Below are positions 1 to 5,066 of a stretch of 22,421 nt of DNA, one piece after another (within the stretch, counting starts at the first letter, position 1; every line of letters starts with the position of its first letter). This DNA comes from a virus. Location of the stretch: positions 1 through 22,421 of the IMG/VR virus record IMGVR_UViG_3300030098_004712; one strand, 5' to 3'. Made by a program: the position numbers and the translations under genes. The notes beneath the pieces are model-generated. The model was not told the DNA's origin. It worked only from the letters and a program-made list of their open reading frames with translations, and did not search any database.

Positions 1-26
1 TTGTTTATCTAATAGGATTTCATGAT

Positions 27-383
27 TTAAGACACCCTCCCTATGTTATTATTATAGTATTTTTTTTTTCTATGCCCCTCAGACCCTGACTTTATGTTAT
101 GACATCGATTACATAATGTTTGAAGGTTAGACTCTATTAATGCTAACTCAGGATTAGTCTTAACTCTTTTAATGTGGTCAACTACTTTGCCCTCAATTAT
201 TTTTCCAAAACGCTGACATACTTCGCACAATGGTTGCTTAGTAATATAGTATTTCCTAAGGGTTCTCCATTTAGTAGTATTATAAAAAGGATTGTCATTG
301 CCTCTATCTTTAAAACTCTTAGAGTCCTGTTTAGTTTTAGCTATCCATGTTTTATTTTTTCCTTTAGGTTTTATTGGAGTCAT
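27..383 (-). CDS. HNH endonuclease, probably terminase-associated
   Basis: This 118-residue protein carries a complete HNH nuclease core. A zinc-binding CxxC pair (C53, C56) is followed by the VDH motif (D69-H70), an Asn at N87, and a second CxxC-H-N group (C91, C94, H95, N96). The N-terminal 30 residues are basic. Small HNH proteins of this size lie beside the terminase genes in many cos-type phages (HK97 gp74 is the model) and assist terminase in cutting DNA during packaging. It is the last gene before the left edge, so terminase is expected just outside the window. The leader before its ATG is A/T-rich, as elsewhere. The fold is clear; the packaging role is inferred from family and position. 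Confidence 0.88.
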   Translation of the reverse strand: MTPIKPKGKNKTWIAKTKQDSKSFKDRGNDNPFYNTTKWRTLRKYYITKQPLCEVCQRFGKIIEGKVVDHIKRVKTNPELALIESNLQTLCNRCHNIKSGSEGHRKKKYYNNNIGRVS

Positions 384-430
384 ATATATATTTTATTTTT
401 AAATTTGTTATTGATATTGTTTGATAGAAT

Positions 431-712
431 TTAATCATTTGCTTTAGTTTTAAATTTATCAAGGACTGTCTTAATCTTAGAACATTTCTCGTAAGCCTCC
501 TCCCCCTCATAATATAACAACATTGTTTCAATTATGTCGATAGGTATTTCAACTATATCAGGATTAATTAAAAAGTGTTGAGCTCCTATGTCCAACAATT
601 CGTCAATCGTCCAGTCCTCAAATAATATTTTATAAGTATTGTTTATAGCTTCGTTTATAACGTCACTATTATAATCATTTAACTTAGTATATTTATAATC
701 TTTATATCTCAT
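431..712 (-). CDS. hypothetical acidic protein, early operon
   Basis: This 93-residue protein is not recognised. It is acidic and rich in Asp, Glu, Ile and Tyr, with predicted helices and no membrane segment, signal peptide or cysteine cluster (a single Cys near residue 77). Its start overlaps the end of the VRR-NUC nuclease gene by 11 bases, so the two are probably translationally coupled. A 47-base gap separates it from the HNH gene. Its place between two nucleases suggests a DNA-metabolism accessory or host-takeover role, but nothing in the sequence proves that. It is accepted as real because it keeps tight packing and has a codon use like its neighbours. Confidence 0.75.
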   Translation of the reverse strand: MRYKDYKYTKLNDYNSDVINEAINNTYKILFEDWTIDELLDIGAQHFLINPDIVEIPIDIIETMLLYYEGEEAYEKCSKIKTVLDKFKTKAND

Positions 713-1052
713 TTAAATAGTCGTCTATTATTTTTTTAGTGTCATCAAAACCTTTACAACATACACAAAGATAACCTCTTGCAATGGCATTAGTTTGAAA
801 TTGTTTTTGCTCTTTAGTCATTTTACCTTTTAATGTTTTTAATTCAATGAATAGTCCTTTATACATTCCTTTACTTTCAAAGATTAATAAATCAGCTACT
901 CCTTTCAAATATCCTGTTGACTTTAACGCATTGCGTTGACTCCAACTATTTAATTTAACTCCTCCCATTGTCGCAGTGAATAAAGTATTTGGATAAGCCA
1001 ATTTAATATATTTAACAATTGATGTTTGCAATCTTTGTTCTTCTTTACTCAT
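702..1052 (-). CDS. VRR-NUC domain nuclease
   Basis: This 116-residue protein fits the VRR-NUC branch of the PD-(D/E)xK nucleases almost end to end. Visible signatures are an N-terminal Glu/Gln-rich helix (EEQRLQ), the GVADLLIF strand with the metal-binding D54, the GLFIELK strand with E70 and K72, and a Lys-Thr-x-EQ helix around Q82. Stand-alone VRR-NUC proteins are common in phage replication modules and are thought to act on branched or junction DNA. The start follows five bases after the upstream gene. The family call is strong; the substrate is not known. Confidence 0.9.
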   Translation of the reverse strand: MSKEEQRLQTSIVKYIKLAYPNTLFTATMGGVKLNSWSQRNALKSTGYLKGVADLLIFESKGMYKGLFIELKTLKGKMTKEQKQFQTNAIARGYLCVCCKGFDDTKKIIDDYLNEI

Positions 1053-1057
1053 TTTGT

Positions 1058-1342
1058 TTAAAATAATTTTATTTGTTTTAAGTCAGGATTGATTAAAGTT
1101 AAATCCTTATATACAATTGGTTTGCTGTCTGCGTCAATTAATTTCTTATTTGACATTTTAACATTTATATTGTCTAACATTAAACCCGCTTTTAATTTAC
1201 CTATCCAATTTGTATAATTCCTCATTTTAGGATAAATACAAGACTTATAGCTGTTGCCCTCTCTATCTTTAAAAAAAACATAATAAAATATGTCTCCATA
1301 TTTAGAACGTTCTTTTTTAACTTTTGTTACTACTACTCTCAT
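1058..1342 (-). CDS. hypothetical protein ending in a clamp-binding-like peptide
   Basis: This 94-residue basic protein is not firmly recognised. The N-terminal half alternates hydrophobic and charged residues (MRVVVTKVKKERSKYGDIFY), which would suit a small beta barrel such as an OB fold. The last five residues are QIKLF, close to the bacterial sliding-clamp binding pentapeptide QL(S/D)LF, and sit at the very C-terminus, a usual location for that motif. It lies directly before the VRR-NUC nuclease and overlaps the preceding gene by 26 bases. A role as a clamp-tethered replication or recombination accessory is inference only. Confidence 0.75.
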   Translation of the reverse strand: MRVVVTKVKKERSKYGDIFYYVFFKDREGNSYKSCIYPKMRNYTNWIGKLKAGLMLDNINVKMSNKKLIDADSKPIVYKDLTLINPDLKQIKLF

Positions 1343-1505
1343 TGTTTAAATTTTTATTACACCACAATTCAAAATCATAAGAAAAACCTGTCTCGCGTTT
1401 TACTCTAGCTTTATAACCTGACTTTAACAGCCTAGCTTTTTTCCTTAGACATTCCAGTCTCCCTGATGTTTCTAATAGATAATATTGTTCTCCTTTATAT
1501 ATCAT
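1317..1505 (-). CDS. small basic hypothetical protein
   Basis: This 62-residue protein is Lys/Arg-rich in its middle (RKKARLLKSGYKARVKRETG) with a polar Asn/Ser tail. It has no recognised domain. The start ATG at 1505 overlaps the TGA of the preceding 50-residue coiled-coil gene as ATGA, and its end runs 26 bases into the next gene. That arrangement supports translation by coupling. The basic core could contact nucleic acid, but this is a guess from composition. Confidence 0.65.
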   Translation of the reverse strand: MIYKGEQYYLLETSGRLECLRKKARLLKSGYKARVKRETGFSYDFELWCNKNLNNESSSNKS

Positions 1506-1654
1506 TTAAATATGTTTCTAATAGAAAAAGTAAACTGCCAAAACCTTTTTTTCTTTTCATAAGATTCTAGTTCTTTTTTAAGTTCTGCGTTTTCTTTTCT
1601 TAACTGGTTATTGTCTTCTTGTAATGTGGTTATTAATTTTATTTCTGAACTCAT
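1502..1654 (-). CDS. small coiled-coil protein (50 aa)
   Basis: Reading the minus strand from the ATG at 1654 gives 50 residues ending in TGA at 1502. The middle, about residues 10 to 36, is a Glu/Lys/Leu-rich heptad region (LQEDNNQLRKENAELKKELE) typical of a short coiled coil. The tail is aromatic and basic (RFWQFTF). The gene is linked at both ends by ATGA overlaps, to the 21-residue membrane peptide upstream and the 62-residue protein downstream. The coupling and the regular heptads make it a credible gene despite its length. Function unknown. Confidence 0.7.
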   Translation of the reverse strand: MSSEIKLITTLQEDNNQLRKENAELKKELESYEKKKRFWQFTFSIRNIFK

Positions 1655-1716
1655 ATTGATATTATTATTATTCCTAAGAATGTTAATACTATAATTCCAA
1701 ATGTTACTGCTTCCAT
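1651..1716 (-). CDS. tiny single-span membrane protein (21 aa)
   Basis: The ATG at 1716 begins 21 residues that are almost entirely one hydrophobic helix (VTFGIIVLTFLGIIIISI) after a short MEA start. It begins three bases after the stop of the SSB-like gene and its TGA overlaps the next ATG as ATGA. It is one of five small membrane proteins in this operon. Its size alone would not justify a call. The exact fit between two coupled genes and the clean transmembrane composition do. Function unknown. Confidence 0.55.
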   Translation of the reverse strand: MEAVTFGIIVLTFLGIIIISI

Positions 1717-1719
1717 ATT

Positions 1720-2043
1720 TTAAAATATATCATTATTATTATTATCCTCGTCAATGTCCTGATATGCTACTCTTAACTCTTTGCATATTAAATTAGTAAA
1801 CCATTTCGACTGACCTTTTTTGTCAGTATATGACTTACAATTGATGTCAAATTGAATCTCTATAATGTCGTCAATAGCTACTTTGTCAATTAAACCTATA
1901 TTGTCGTTGTTTAGTTGTATCATAACTTCTTTATTCCATTGTCTATCTAACTCAATCACAAACTGTCTATAAGAAAACTTGTCGCTTATTTTAACAGTGT
2001 TTTCGACCTTAATTAATTTTCCTTGTATTTCAAATAATTCCAT
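1720..2043 (-). CDS. DUF3127 single-strand DNA-binding-like protein
   Basis: The protein, 107 residues from the ATG at 2043, matches DUF3127, an OB-fold family of Bacteroidetes that is thought to replace or resemble SSB. It begins GKLIKV, contains the QFVIELD and VMIQLNND strands, an acidic linker strand (DIIEIQFDINCKSY) and a KWFTNL strand. The tail is acidic and ends DIF after a run of four Asn, recalling the acidic, hydrophobic-ended tip with which SSB recruits partners. An 18-residue upstream extension is open, but the ATG at 2043 begins exactly at the family start and lies ten bases after the previous stop, with an A/T-rich leader. It sits among replication genes. Confidence 0.82.
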   Translation of the reverse strand: MELFEIQGKLIKVENTVKISDKFSYRQFVIELDRQWNKEVMIQLNNDNIGLIDKVAIDDIIEIQFDINCKSYTDKKGQSKWFTNLICKELRVAYQDIDEDNNNNDIF

Positions 2044-2053
2044 AATTATAATT

Positions 2054-2578
2054 TTATAAATTGTTAAACGCTTTTTTATTATTTTCGGCAATTTCACCTA
2101 ATAAATCAATCTTACTGTTAAGAATCTTAATATCTCTTTTATTTATCTCTTTTTTTTTATCCTTTTCTATTTCCTTGTATATTACTATTTCTTCTTCTTC
2201 TTCTTTAAGTGTATCGTAACCCTTAACTAAGTCTTTGAATACTGTTAACAAATTATGTTTTTCTAATAATTTAATAACTGCTAAATGAGGTTTGCATTTA
2301 GGATTCAATTGACCATATTGAAATTGGATAAATTTAGGGATGAGCCACTTTTTGCCGTTCTCTAGCAGCTTTATCCTGTTTTTAAATCTCTCTAAGATTT
2401 CTGTTTGATTTAAAGGCAAACCAATCATAAACTCAGCGAGTCTAAAATTAACCTCCCAAACTCCGCAATTATTGCATCTATCTAATATATATAGATAAAA
2501 CAACTTTTCTGTTGGAGTTAGCTCCATGAACCAACTGTCCTCCCATTTTGCGGTCTCTGTAAATCTTTTTTTGCTCAT
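2054..2578 (-). CDS. phage replication protein, DnaD/primosome-like
   Basis: This 174-residue protein has an N-terminal winged-helix-like half, about residues 1 to 115: WEDSWFMELTPTEKLFYLYI, a CNNCG turn, a Leu-rich helix, and a KFIQFQYG strand followed by Asn-Pro-x-Cys-x-Pro-His. This layout is familiar from phage replication initiators and helicase-loader proteins with DnaD-like N-termini. The C-terminal 60 residues are highly charged (EEEEEI, KDKKKE) and look flexible. Its ATG overlaps the TGA of the DnaA-domain gene as ATGA, so the two are expressed together. The role in recruiting host helicase is inferred from family resemblance and operon context; the family match is moderate. Confidence 0.7.
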   Translation of the reverse strand: MSKKRFTETAKWEDSWFMELTPTEKLFYLYILDRCNNCGVWEVNFRLAEFMIGLPLNQTEILERFKNRIKLLENGKKWLIPKFIQFQYGQLNPKCKPHLAVIKLLEKHNLLTVFKDLVKGYDTLKEEEEEIVIYKEIEKDKKKEINKRDIKILNSKIDLLGEIAENNKKAFNNL

Positions 2579-2997
2579 ATATTTTGTTTTTTATTTAATA
2601 ACATTATTAACCTATCTTTTTTTTGTGTTAATCTTTTTAAGTCTTTGTCGATGTCTTTAATGTTTTTGACCAAATCAATAGTTGTGTTGTCAGCATTTAA
2701 AGAGCTTATAACAAAATTATAATCTTTTATCGCTTTGCTATCTTTATTGTCTAAATATCCCTGTAATGTCTTACAATGATATATGACAGAGCTATGATTT
2801 AAATTTAAACATTTAGCAATGTTTTGAAACTTCATGCCTAAGTCATGTCTCAAAATATAGCAAATTAATCTCCTCCCTTCCATGACGTTTCTGTGTCTGT
2901 CTTTTGACAAAACTTCTTTTTCTTTTAAATCGTAATACTCATTAACTGCGGTTTTAATAATATTAATTTCCTCCTCTATAATTGTATTGTTTTTCAT
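2575..2997 (-). CDS. DnaA domain IV-like initiator
   Basis: This 140-residue protein contains the C-terminal DNA-binding domain of DnaA without the ATPase. Residues about 30 to 83 match: a basic helix (SKDRHRNVMEGRRLICYILR), the DLGMKFQNIAKCLN helix, and the signature NHSSVIYHCKTL, the counterpart of the DHTTVLHA segment that reads DnaA boxes. The C-terminal 35 residues are a Lys/Asp-rich coiled coil (IDKDLKRLTQKKDRL). It is followed by the DnaD-like protein through an ATGA overlap. It probably binds the phage origin or host DnaA boxes and brings in the partner protein. The domain call is firm, the mechanism inferred. Confidence 0.85.
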   Translation of the reverse strand: MKNNTIIEEEINIIKTAVNEYYDLKEKEVLSKDRHRNVMEGRRLICYILRHDLGMKFQNIAKCLNLNHSSVIYHCKTLQGYLDNKDSKAIKDYNFVISSLNADNTTIDLVKNIKDIDKDLKRLTQKKDRLIMLLNKKQNI

Positions 2998-2998
2998 T

Positions 2999-3334
2999 TT
3001 AATTTAATTTAATTAACTCTCCTTTTTGATTCAAAGGTCTTCCTGTTGAATCGTATTTATAAAAATCTTTACATTCTCTTATTATTTCTCCTTTATTGTT
3101 ACATATATAATCTTTATAAAAAACCTCTTTGCCTCCTTCGTTATATAATTTATCCATAATATTATCCTCAAAATCAATTAACTCATTATTCCCGTTAAGC
3201 TCAAATCTGTGATAATTTTGCAATCCTTTTTCAAAATCATACTTGTCGCCCCATTTACCCAGTTCGTTTAAAAATACACCCTTAAAAGTCAATTTAGAGG
3301 GCATTTTAAATGAAAATACATGTTTGATAAACAT
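2999..3334 (-). CDS. hypothetical protein (111 aa)
   Basis: The protein is not recognised. It is soluble, with many aromatic and charged residues. Its second half contains short repeats of a strand-turn pattern with Gly-Glu and Gly-Arg turns (NNKGEIIRE, STGRPLNQKGELIKLN), like small beta-hairpins. The ATG at 3334 begins one base after the TAA of a 23-residue membrane peptide gene, which favours this start over the Met at residue 11. It ends one base before the DnaA-like gene. Function unknown. Confidence 0.7.
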   Translation of the reverse strand: MFIKHVFSFKMPSKLTFKGVFLNELGKWGDKYDFEKGLQNYHRFELNGNNELIDFEDNIMDKLYNEGGKEVFYKDYICNNKGEIIRECKDFYKYDSTGRPLNQKGELIKLN

Positions 3335-3335
3335 T

Positions 3336-3407
3336 TTATAATAAAATTATTAAAATTAATACTATCAAAGAAAAATAAGCTATTAAGCATTTTATTAAAT
3401 GTCTCAT
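3336..3407 (-). CDS. tiny single-span membrane protein (23 aa)
   Basis: A 23-residue peptide starts at 3407 with a short basic head (MRHLIK) followed by one strongly hydrophobic helix (about residues 7 to 23), and ends in TAA. The ATG overlaps the TGA of the preceding 129-residue gene as ATGA, and the next gene begins one base after its stop. The positive head predicts an N-in orientation. It is the second of the micro-membrane proteins of this operon. Support comes from coupling and composition only. Confidence 0.5.
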   Translation of the reverse strand: MRHLIKCLIAYFSLIVLILIILL

Positions 3408-3793
3408 AATTTTTTTTCGTTTAATTCGTCCTCTCCAAAGATTCCGTGTTGATAATAATTCATTGATTTTAAAATTCCTCGGCTCATGGCTCTTTTTTCC
3501 GCCATTTCAACAAAATATTTAGAATAAGATGTCTCAGGACTTGCTGAAGCAAATGTTTCAACCATTTTTTTATCTCCTTGAAAAACATTGCATTTAATAA
3601 CAACAAAATCTTTCTCGCATTTTACAATTTCATAAATACATTTTAGATTGTTTTTTGCTTGTATTTTTTCAATTCCTGCTCTTGTTATTATTACAAAATT
3701 TCTAGTTTTGTCAATATGAATGTCCGTTTTACTTAAATCGTTTTCCTGAAATAATTGTTTAACGAACTCTTGACCTTTTAAATTTTTACTCAT
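3404..3793 (-). CDS. hypothetical protein, possible recombination or ssDNA-annealing relative
   Basis: This 129-residue protein has a beta-rich middle (FVIITRAGIEKIQ; CEKDFVVIKCNVFQGD) and a conserved-looking C-terminal segment: an ASPETS turn, then MAEKRAMSRGILK, then a Gly-Glu-Asp-Glu tail. The A-E-x-R-A-x-x-R helix plus acidic tail reminds me of helices in phage annealing and ERF/Rad52-type proteins, but the protein is shorter than those families and I could not identify the other hallmarks. Position early in the replication operon fits a DNA-transaction role. I treat it as hypothetical with that hint. Coupled by ATGA to genes on both sides. Confidence 0.7.
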   Translation of the reverse strand: MSKNLKGQEFVKQLFQENDLSKTDIHIDKTRNFVIITRAGIEKIQAKNNLKCIYEIVKCEKDFVVIKCNVFQGDKKMVETFASASPETSYSKYFVEMAEKRAMSRGILKSMNYYQHGIFGEDELNEKKL

Positions 3794-3915
3794 ATTTGTT
3801 TAATTATTAATTTATCAGTGTGTTTTTTCCAATAATAATTTTTTGATTTATTATATGTTATAATATAATTACAATTAGAATCAAGATATGTAGTTCTTTT
3901 TATTTTTTTCTCCAT
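3790..3915 (-). CDS. small basic tyrosine-rich protein (41 aa)
   Basis: Starting at the ATG at 3915, 41 residues are encoded, ending in a TGA that overlaps the next gene's ATG. The peptide is very Lys, Asn and Tyr rich with three Tyr pairs or near pairs (NYIITYNKSKNYYWKKH). It overlaps the end of the preceding 50-residue membrane protein gene by 16 bases. No domain is seen. It is accepted because it fills an otherwise empty stretch and is coupled to its neighbour. Function unknown. Confidence 0.55.
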   Translation of the reverse strand: MEKKIKRTTYLDSNCNYIITYNKSKNYYWKKHTDKLIIKQI

Positions 3916-4052
3916 TTATCTATATAGTTAGTAAAAAAATTACCGTCATTATTAAGGATTAATATGTCAAACGCTAATAATAGTAATAATACAGGTAAAA
4001 ATACTACTATAAAAACGAAAGCAATTAATCTAAATATAAAATCCTTTATCAT
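3900..4052 (-). CDS. small single-span membrane protein (50 aa)
   Basis: The ATG at 4052 opens a 50-residue protein with a basic N-terminus (MIKDFIFR), a long hydrophobic helix at about residues 9 to 33 rich in Val and Leu, and a polar C-terminus ending WRKK. The ATG overlaps the TGA of the preceding coiled-coil gene as ATGA. It is a membrane protein by composition; an uncleaved signal anchor is likelier than a cleaved signal, since no cleavage site is evident. Function unknown. Confidence 0.62.
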   Translation of the reverse strand: MIKDFIFRLIAFVFIVVFLPVLLLLLAFDILILNNDGNFFTNYIDKWRKK

Positions 4053-4264
4053 TTTTTTAATTTATTAATTAACATAATTCTCTCTCTCTCTAATTTATCT
4101 AATTTTGTAGATTCATTGACTAAGACAGGATTTTCAATAGTCTCTAAAGAGGATTTTAAATTGTTAATTACAGATTTTCTTTGTTTGTTTATCCTCTTAT
4201 TTAAAACATTAATTTTTTTTAAAATTTCTAAACTTGTGTTAGTTTGTGTTTTCTTTTTACTCAT
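4049..4264 (-). CDS. small coiled-coil protein (71 aa)
   Basis: This 71-residue protein is strongly basic and helical. Two Lys/Leu/Ile-rich stretches (ILKKINVLNKRINKQRKSVI and STKLDKLERERIMLINKLKK) are separated by an Asn-Pro break, suggesting a helical hairpin or antiparallel coiled coil. The start overlaps the preceding gene by eight bases as ATGAGTAA, and the stop overlaps the next start as ATGA. Unrecognised; may pair with the small membrane proteins around it. Confidence 0.68.
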   Translation of the reverse strand: MSKKKTQTNTSLEILKKINVLNKRINKQRKSVINNLKSSLETIENPVLVNESTKLDKLERERIMLINKLKK

Positions 4265-4463
4265 TGTTTCTCATTACTTCGTTAAAAATTTGTTTTGCGT
4301 TATTCATTCCGTCCTCATATCCTTTGAAATATTCTTGCTTTTTGACAGAGTCAGTTGTGTATAATGACACAACCATTGTTATAATAATTCCGAGAAAAAA
4401 TGCGATAATATTCCAAATTAACATCCCTTGCATTGATATTGTAGTGATTTCTTGTAAATTCAT
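4257..4463 (-). CDS. small membrane protein with GYxDG tail (68 aa)
   Basis: The protein has one hydrophobic helix at about residues 15 to 35 and a C-terminal tail containing GYEDGMNNAKQIFNEV. The preceding gene encodes a protein with the same plan, one membrane span then GYDNGYDDAYKDFQKIFNEL, so the two look like diverged tandem paralogues. The start overlaps the upstream stop as ATGA. The tail motif, Gly-Tyr-x-x-Gly repeated and followed by Ile-Phe-Asn-Glu, would form an amphipathic helix on one side of the membrane. Function unknown. Confidence 0.7.
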   Translation of the reverse strand: MNLQEITTISMQGMLIWNIIAFFLGIIITMVVSLYTTDSVKKQEYFKGYEDGMNNAKQIFNEVMRNNE

Positions 4464-4630
4464 TGATGTCTTTTTTTTAATTCATTAAAAATCTTTTGAA
4501 AATCTTTGTAGGCGTCATCATATCCGTTGTCATAACCTTGTCTCCAACCTATACTATAAAAAGTATAAGACAATAAACATGTTAAACATAAAAAACTGAT
4601 AATTATATATATAAACTCTATATTATTCAT
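4460..4630 (-). CDS. small membrane protein with GYxDG tail (56 aa)
   Basis: I choose the ATG at 4630 (MNNIEF) because it overlaps the upstream TAA as ATGAATAA, the same eight-base overlap seen at 7848. In-frame Mets further upstream would give up to 66 residues. The 56-residue product has a transmembrane helix at about residues 5 to 26 (IYIIISFLCLTCLLSYTFY) and a tail with three Gly-Tyr or Asp-rich turns ending QKIFNELKKRHQ. It resembles the next gene's product in plan and tail motif. Probably N-terminal anchor with a tail facing one compartment. Function unknown. Confidence 0.7.
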   Translation of the reverse strand: MNNIEFIYIIISFLCLTCLLSYTFYSIGWRQGYDNGYDDAYKDFQKIFNELKKRHQ

Positions 4631-4871
4631 TTTCATTTGTTTTTTTAATGTCTTCTGCAATTTCAGTCATCCAGTCATTATAAGACGGTTTGTGATTTAA
4701 AAATGTGTTTAATTGAGTGTTTAATCTTGTGACTAAATTTTGCAAAATAATCTCTCTTTTTTCTTTTTTGATTTCGTCCCAAGGTAAATTAACAGGGACA
4801 TGATATTCCTTAAACATTTTCTCTAAATGCTTTAAATCGTTAATTAATTTTTCTCTTAATTTTATATACAT
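4623..4871 (-). CDS. first gene of early operon, helical hypothetical protein (82 aa)
   Basis: This is the first gene after the terminator and intergenic region, so it probably leads the early/replication transcript. The 82 residues are mainly helical and charged (KLREKLINDLKHLEKMFKEY; KKEKREIILQNLVTRLNTQL), with a Pro-rich turn (VPVNLPWDE) in between and an acidic tail. No helix-turn-helix is evident, so I do not call it a regulator. No membrane segment. Function unknown; first-gene position often holds host-takeover proteins, which is only a hint. Confidence 0.72.
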   Translation of the reverse strand: MYIKLREKLINDLKHLEKMFKEYHVPVNLPWDEIKKEKREIILQNLVTRLNTQLNTFLNHKPSYNDWMTEIAEDIKKTNENE

Positions 4872-4898
4872 TGTTTTGTAATTTGTTTATGCTAATTT

Positions 4899-4914
4899 AA
4901 TGTTTTTAAACATT
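4899..4914. promoter_or_regulatory. 16-bp inverted repeat before the early operon
   Basis: Two seven-base arms (AATGTTT and AAACATT) flank a two-base centre in the gap between the late-unit terminator and the first early gene, 28 bases upstream of that gene's ATG. The short symmetric arms and the position suit an operator for a dimeric repressor or activator near the early promoter. I could not find a good match to the Bacteroidetes TAnnTTTG promoter box in this gap. A chance palindrome in A/T-rich DNA remains possible. Confidence 0.4.
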
Positions 4915-4964
4915 TTATCTAAATTGTTAAAAATAAGTTATTAACATTATTTTGTTAGTTATAT

Positions 4965-5000
4965 AAAAAAGAGGAGCAGAACGAATCCACTCCTCCTCAA
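4965..5000 (-). terminator. intrinsic terminator at end of late unit
   Basis: On the minus strand a stem of ten base pairs (two of them G-U) with a five-base UUCGU loop, built from GAGGAG and CTCCTC arms at 4971-4996, is followed directly by six T residues. This is a textbook factor-independent terminator, about 67 bases past the stop of the metallophosphoesterase gene. It separates the late transcript (structure and lysis) from the early operon. The rest of the gap 4872-5066 shows the 16-bp inverted repeat and otherwise plain A/T-rich sequence. Confidence 0.82.
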
Positions 5001-5066
5001 CAAAAAAACAAAGTTTTTAAGCCAAACAAATACTTATGAAGAAATTAAGTGGTCTAATATAAAAAA

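Noticed and set aside
1-26. Possible start of a gene at the ATG read from position 23
   Set aside because: The minus-strand frame meets TAG after four codons, so it cannot be a gene start.
174-434. Hydrophobic plus-strand frame opposite the HNH gene
   Set aside because: Phe/Leu/Ile richness is what the reverse of A/T-rich coding DNA gives; the opposite strand has an intact HNH motif. The same applies to the other plus-strand frames in this window.
1731-1742. ATT triplet repeat, possible microsatellite
   Set aside because: It encodes the four-Asn run in the tail of the SSB-like protein; too short to call a repeat feature.
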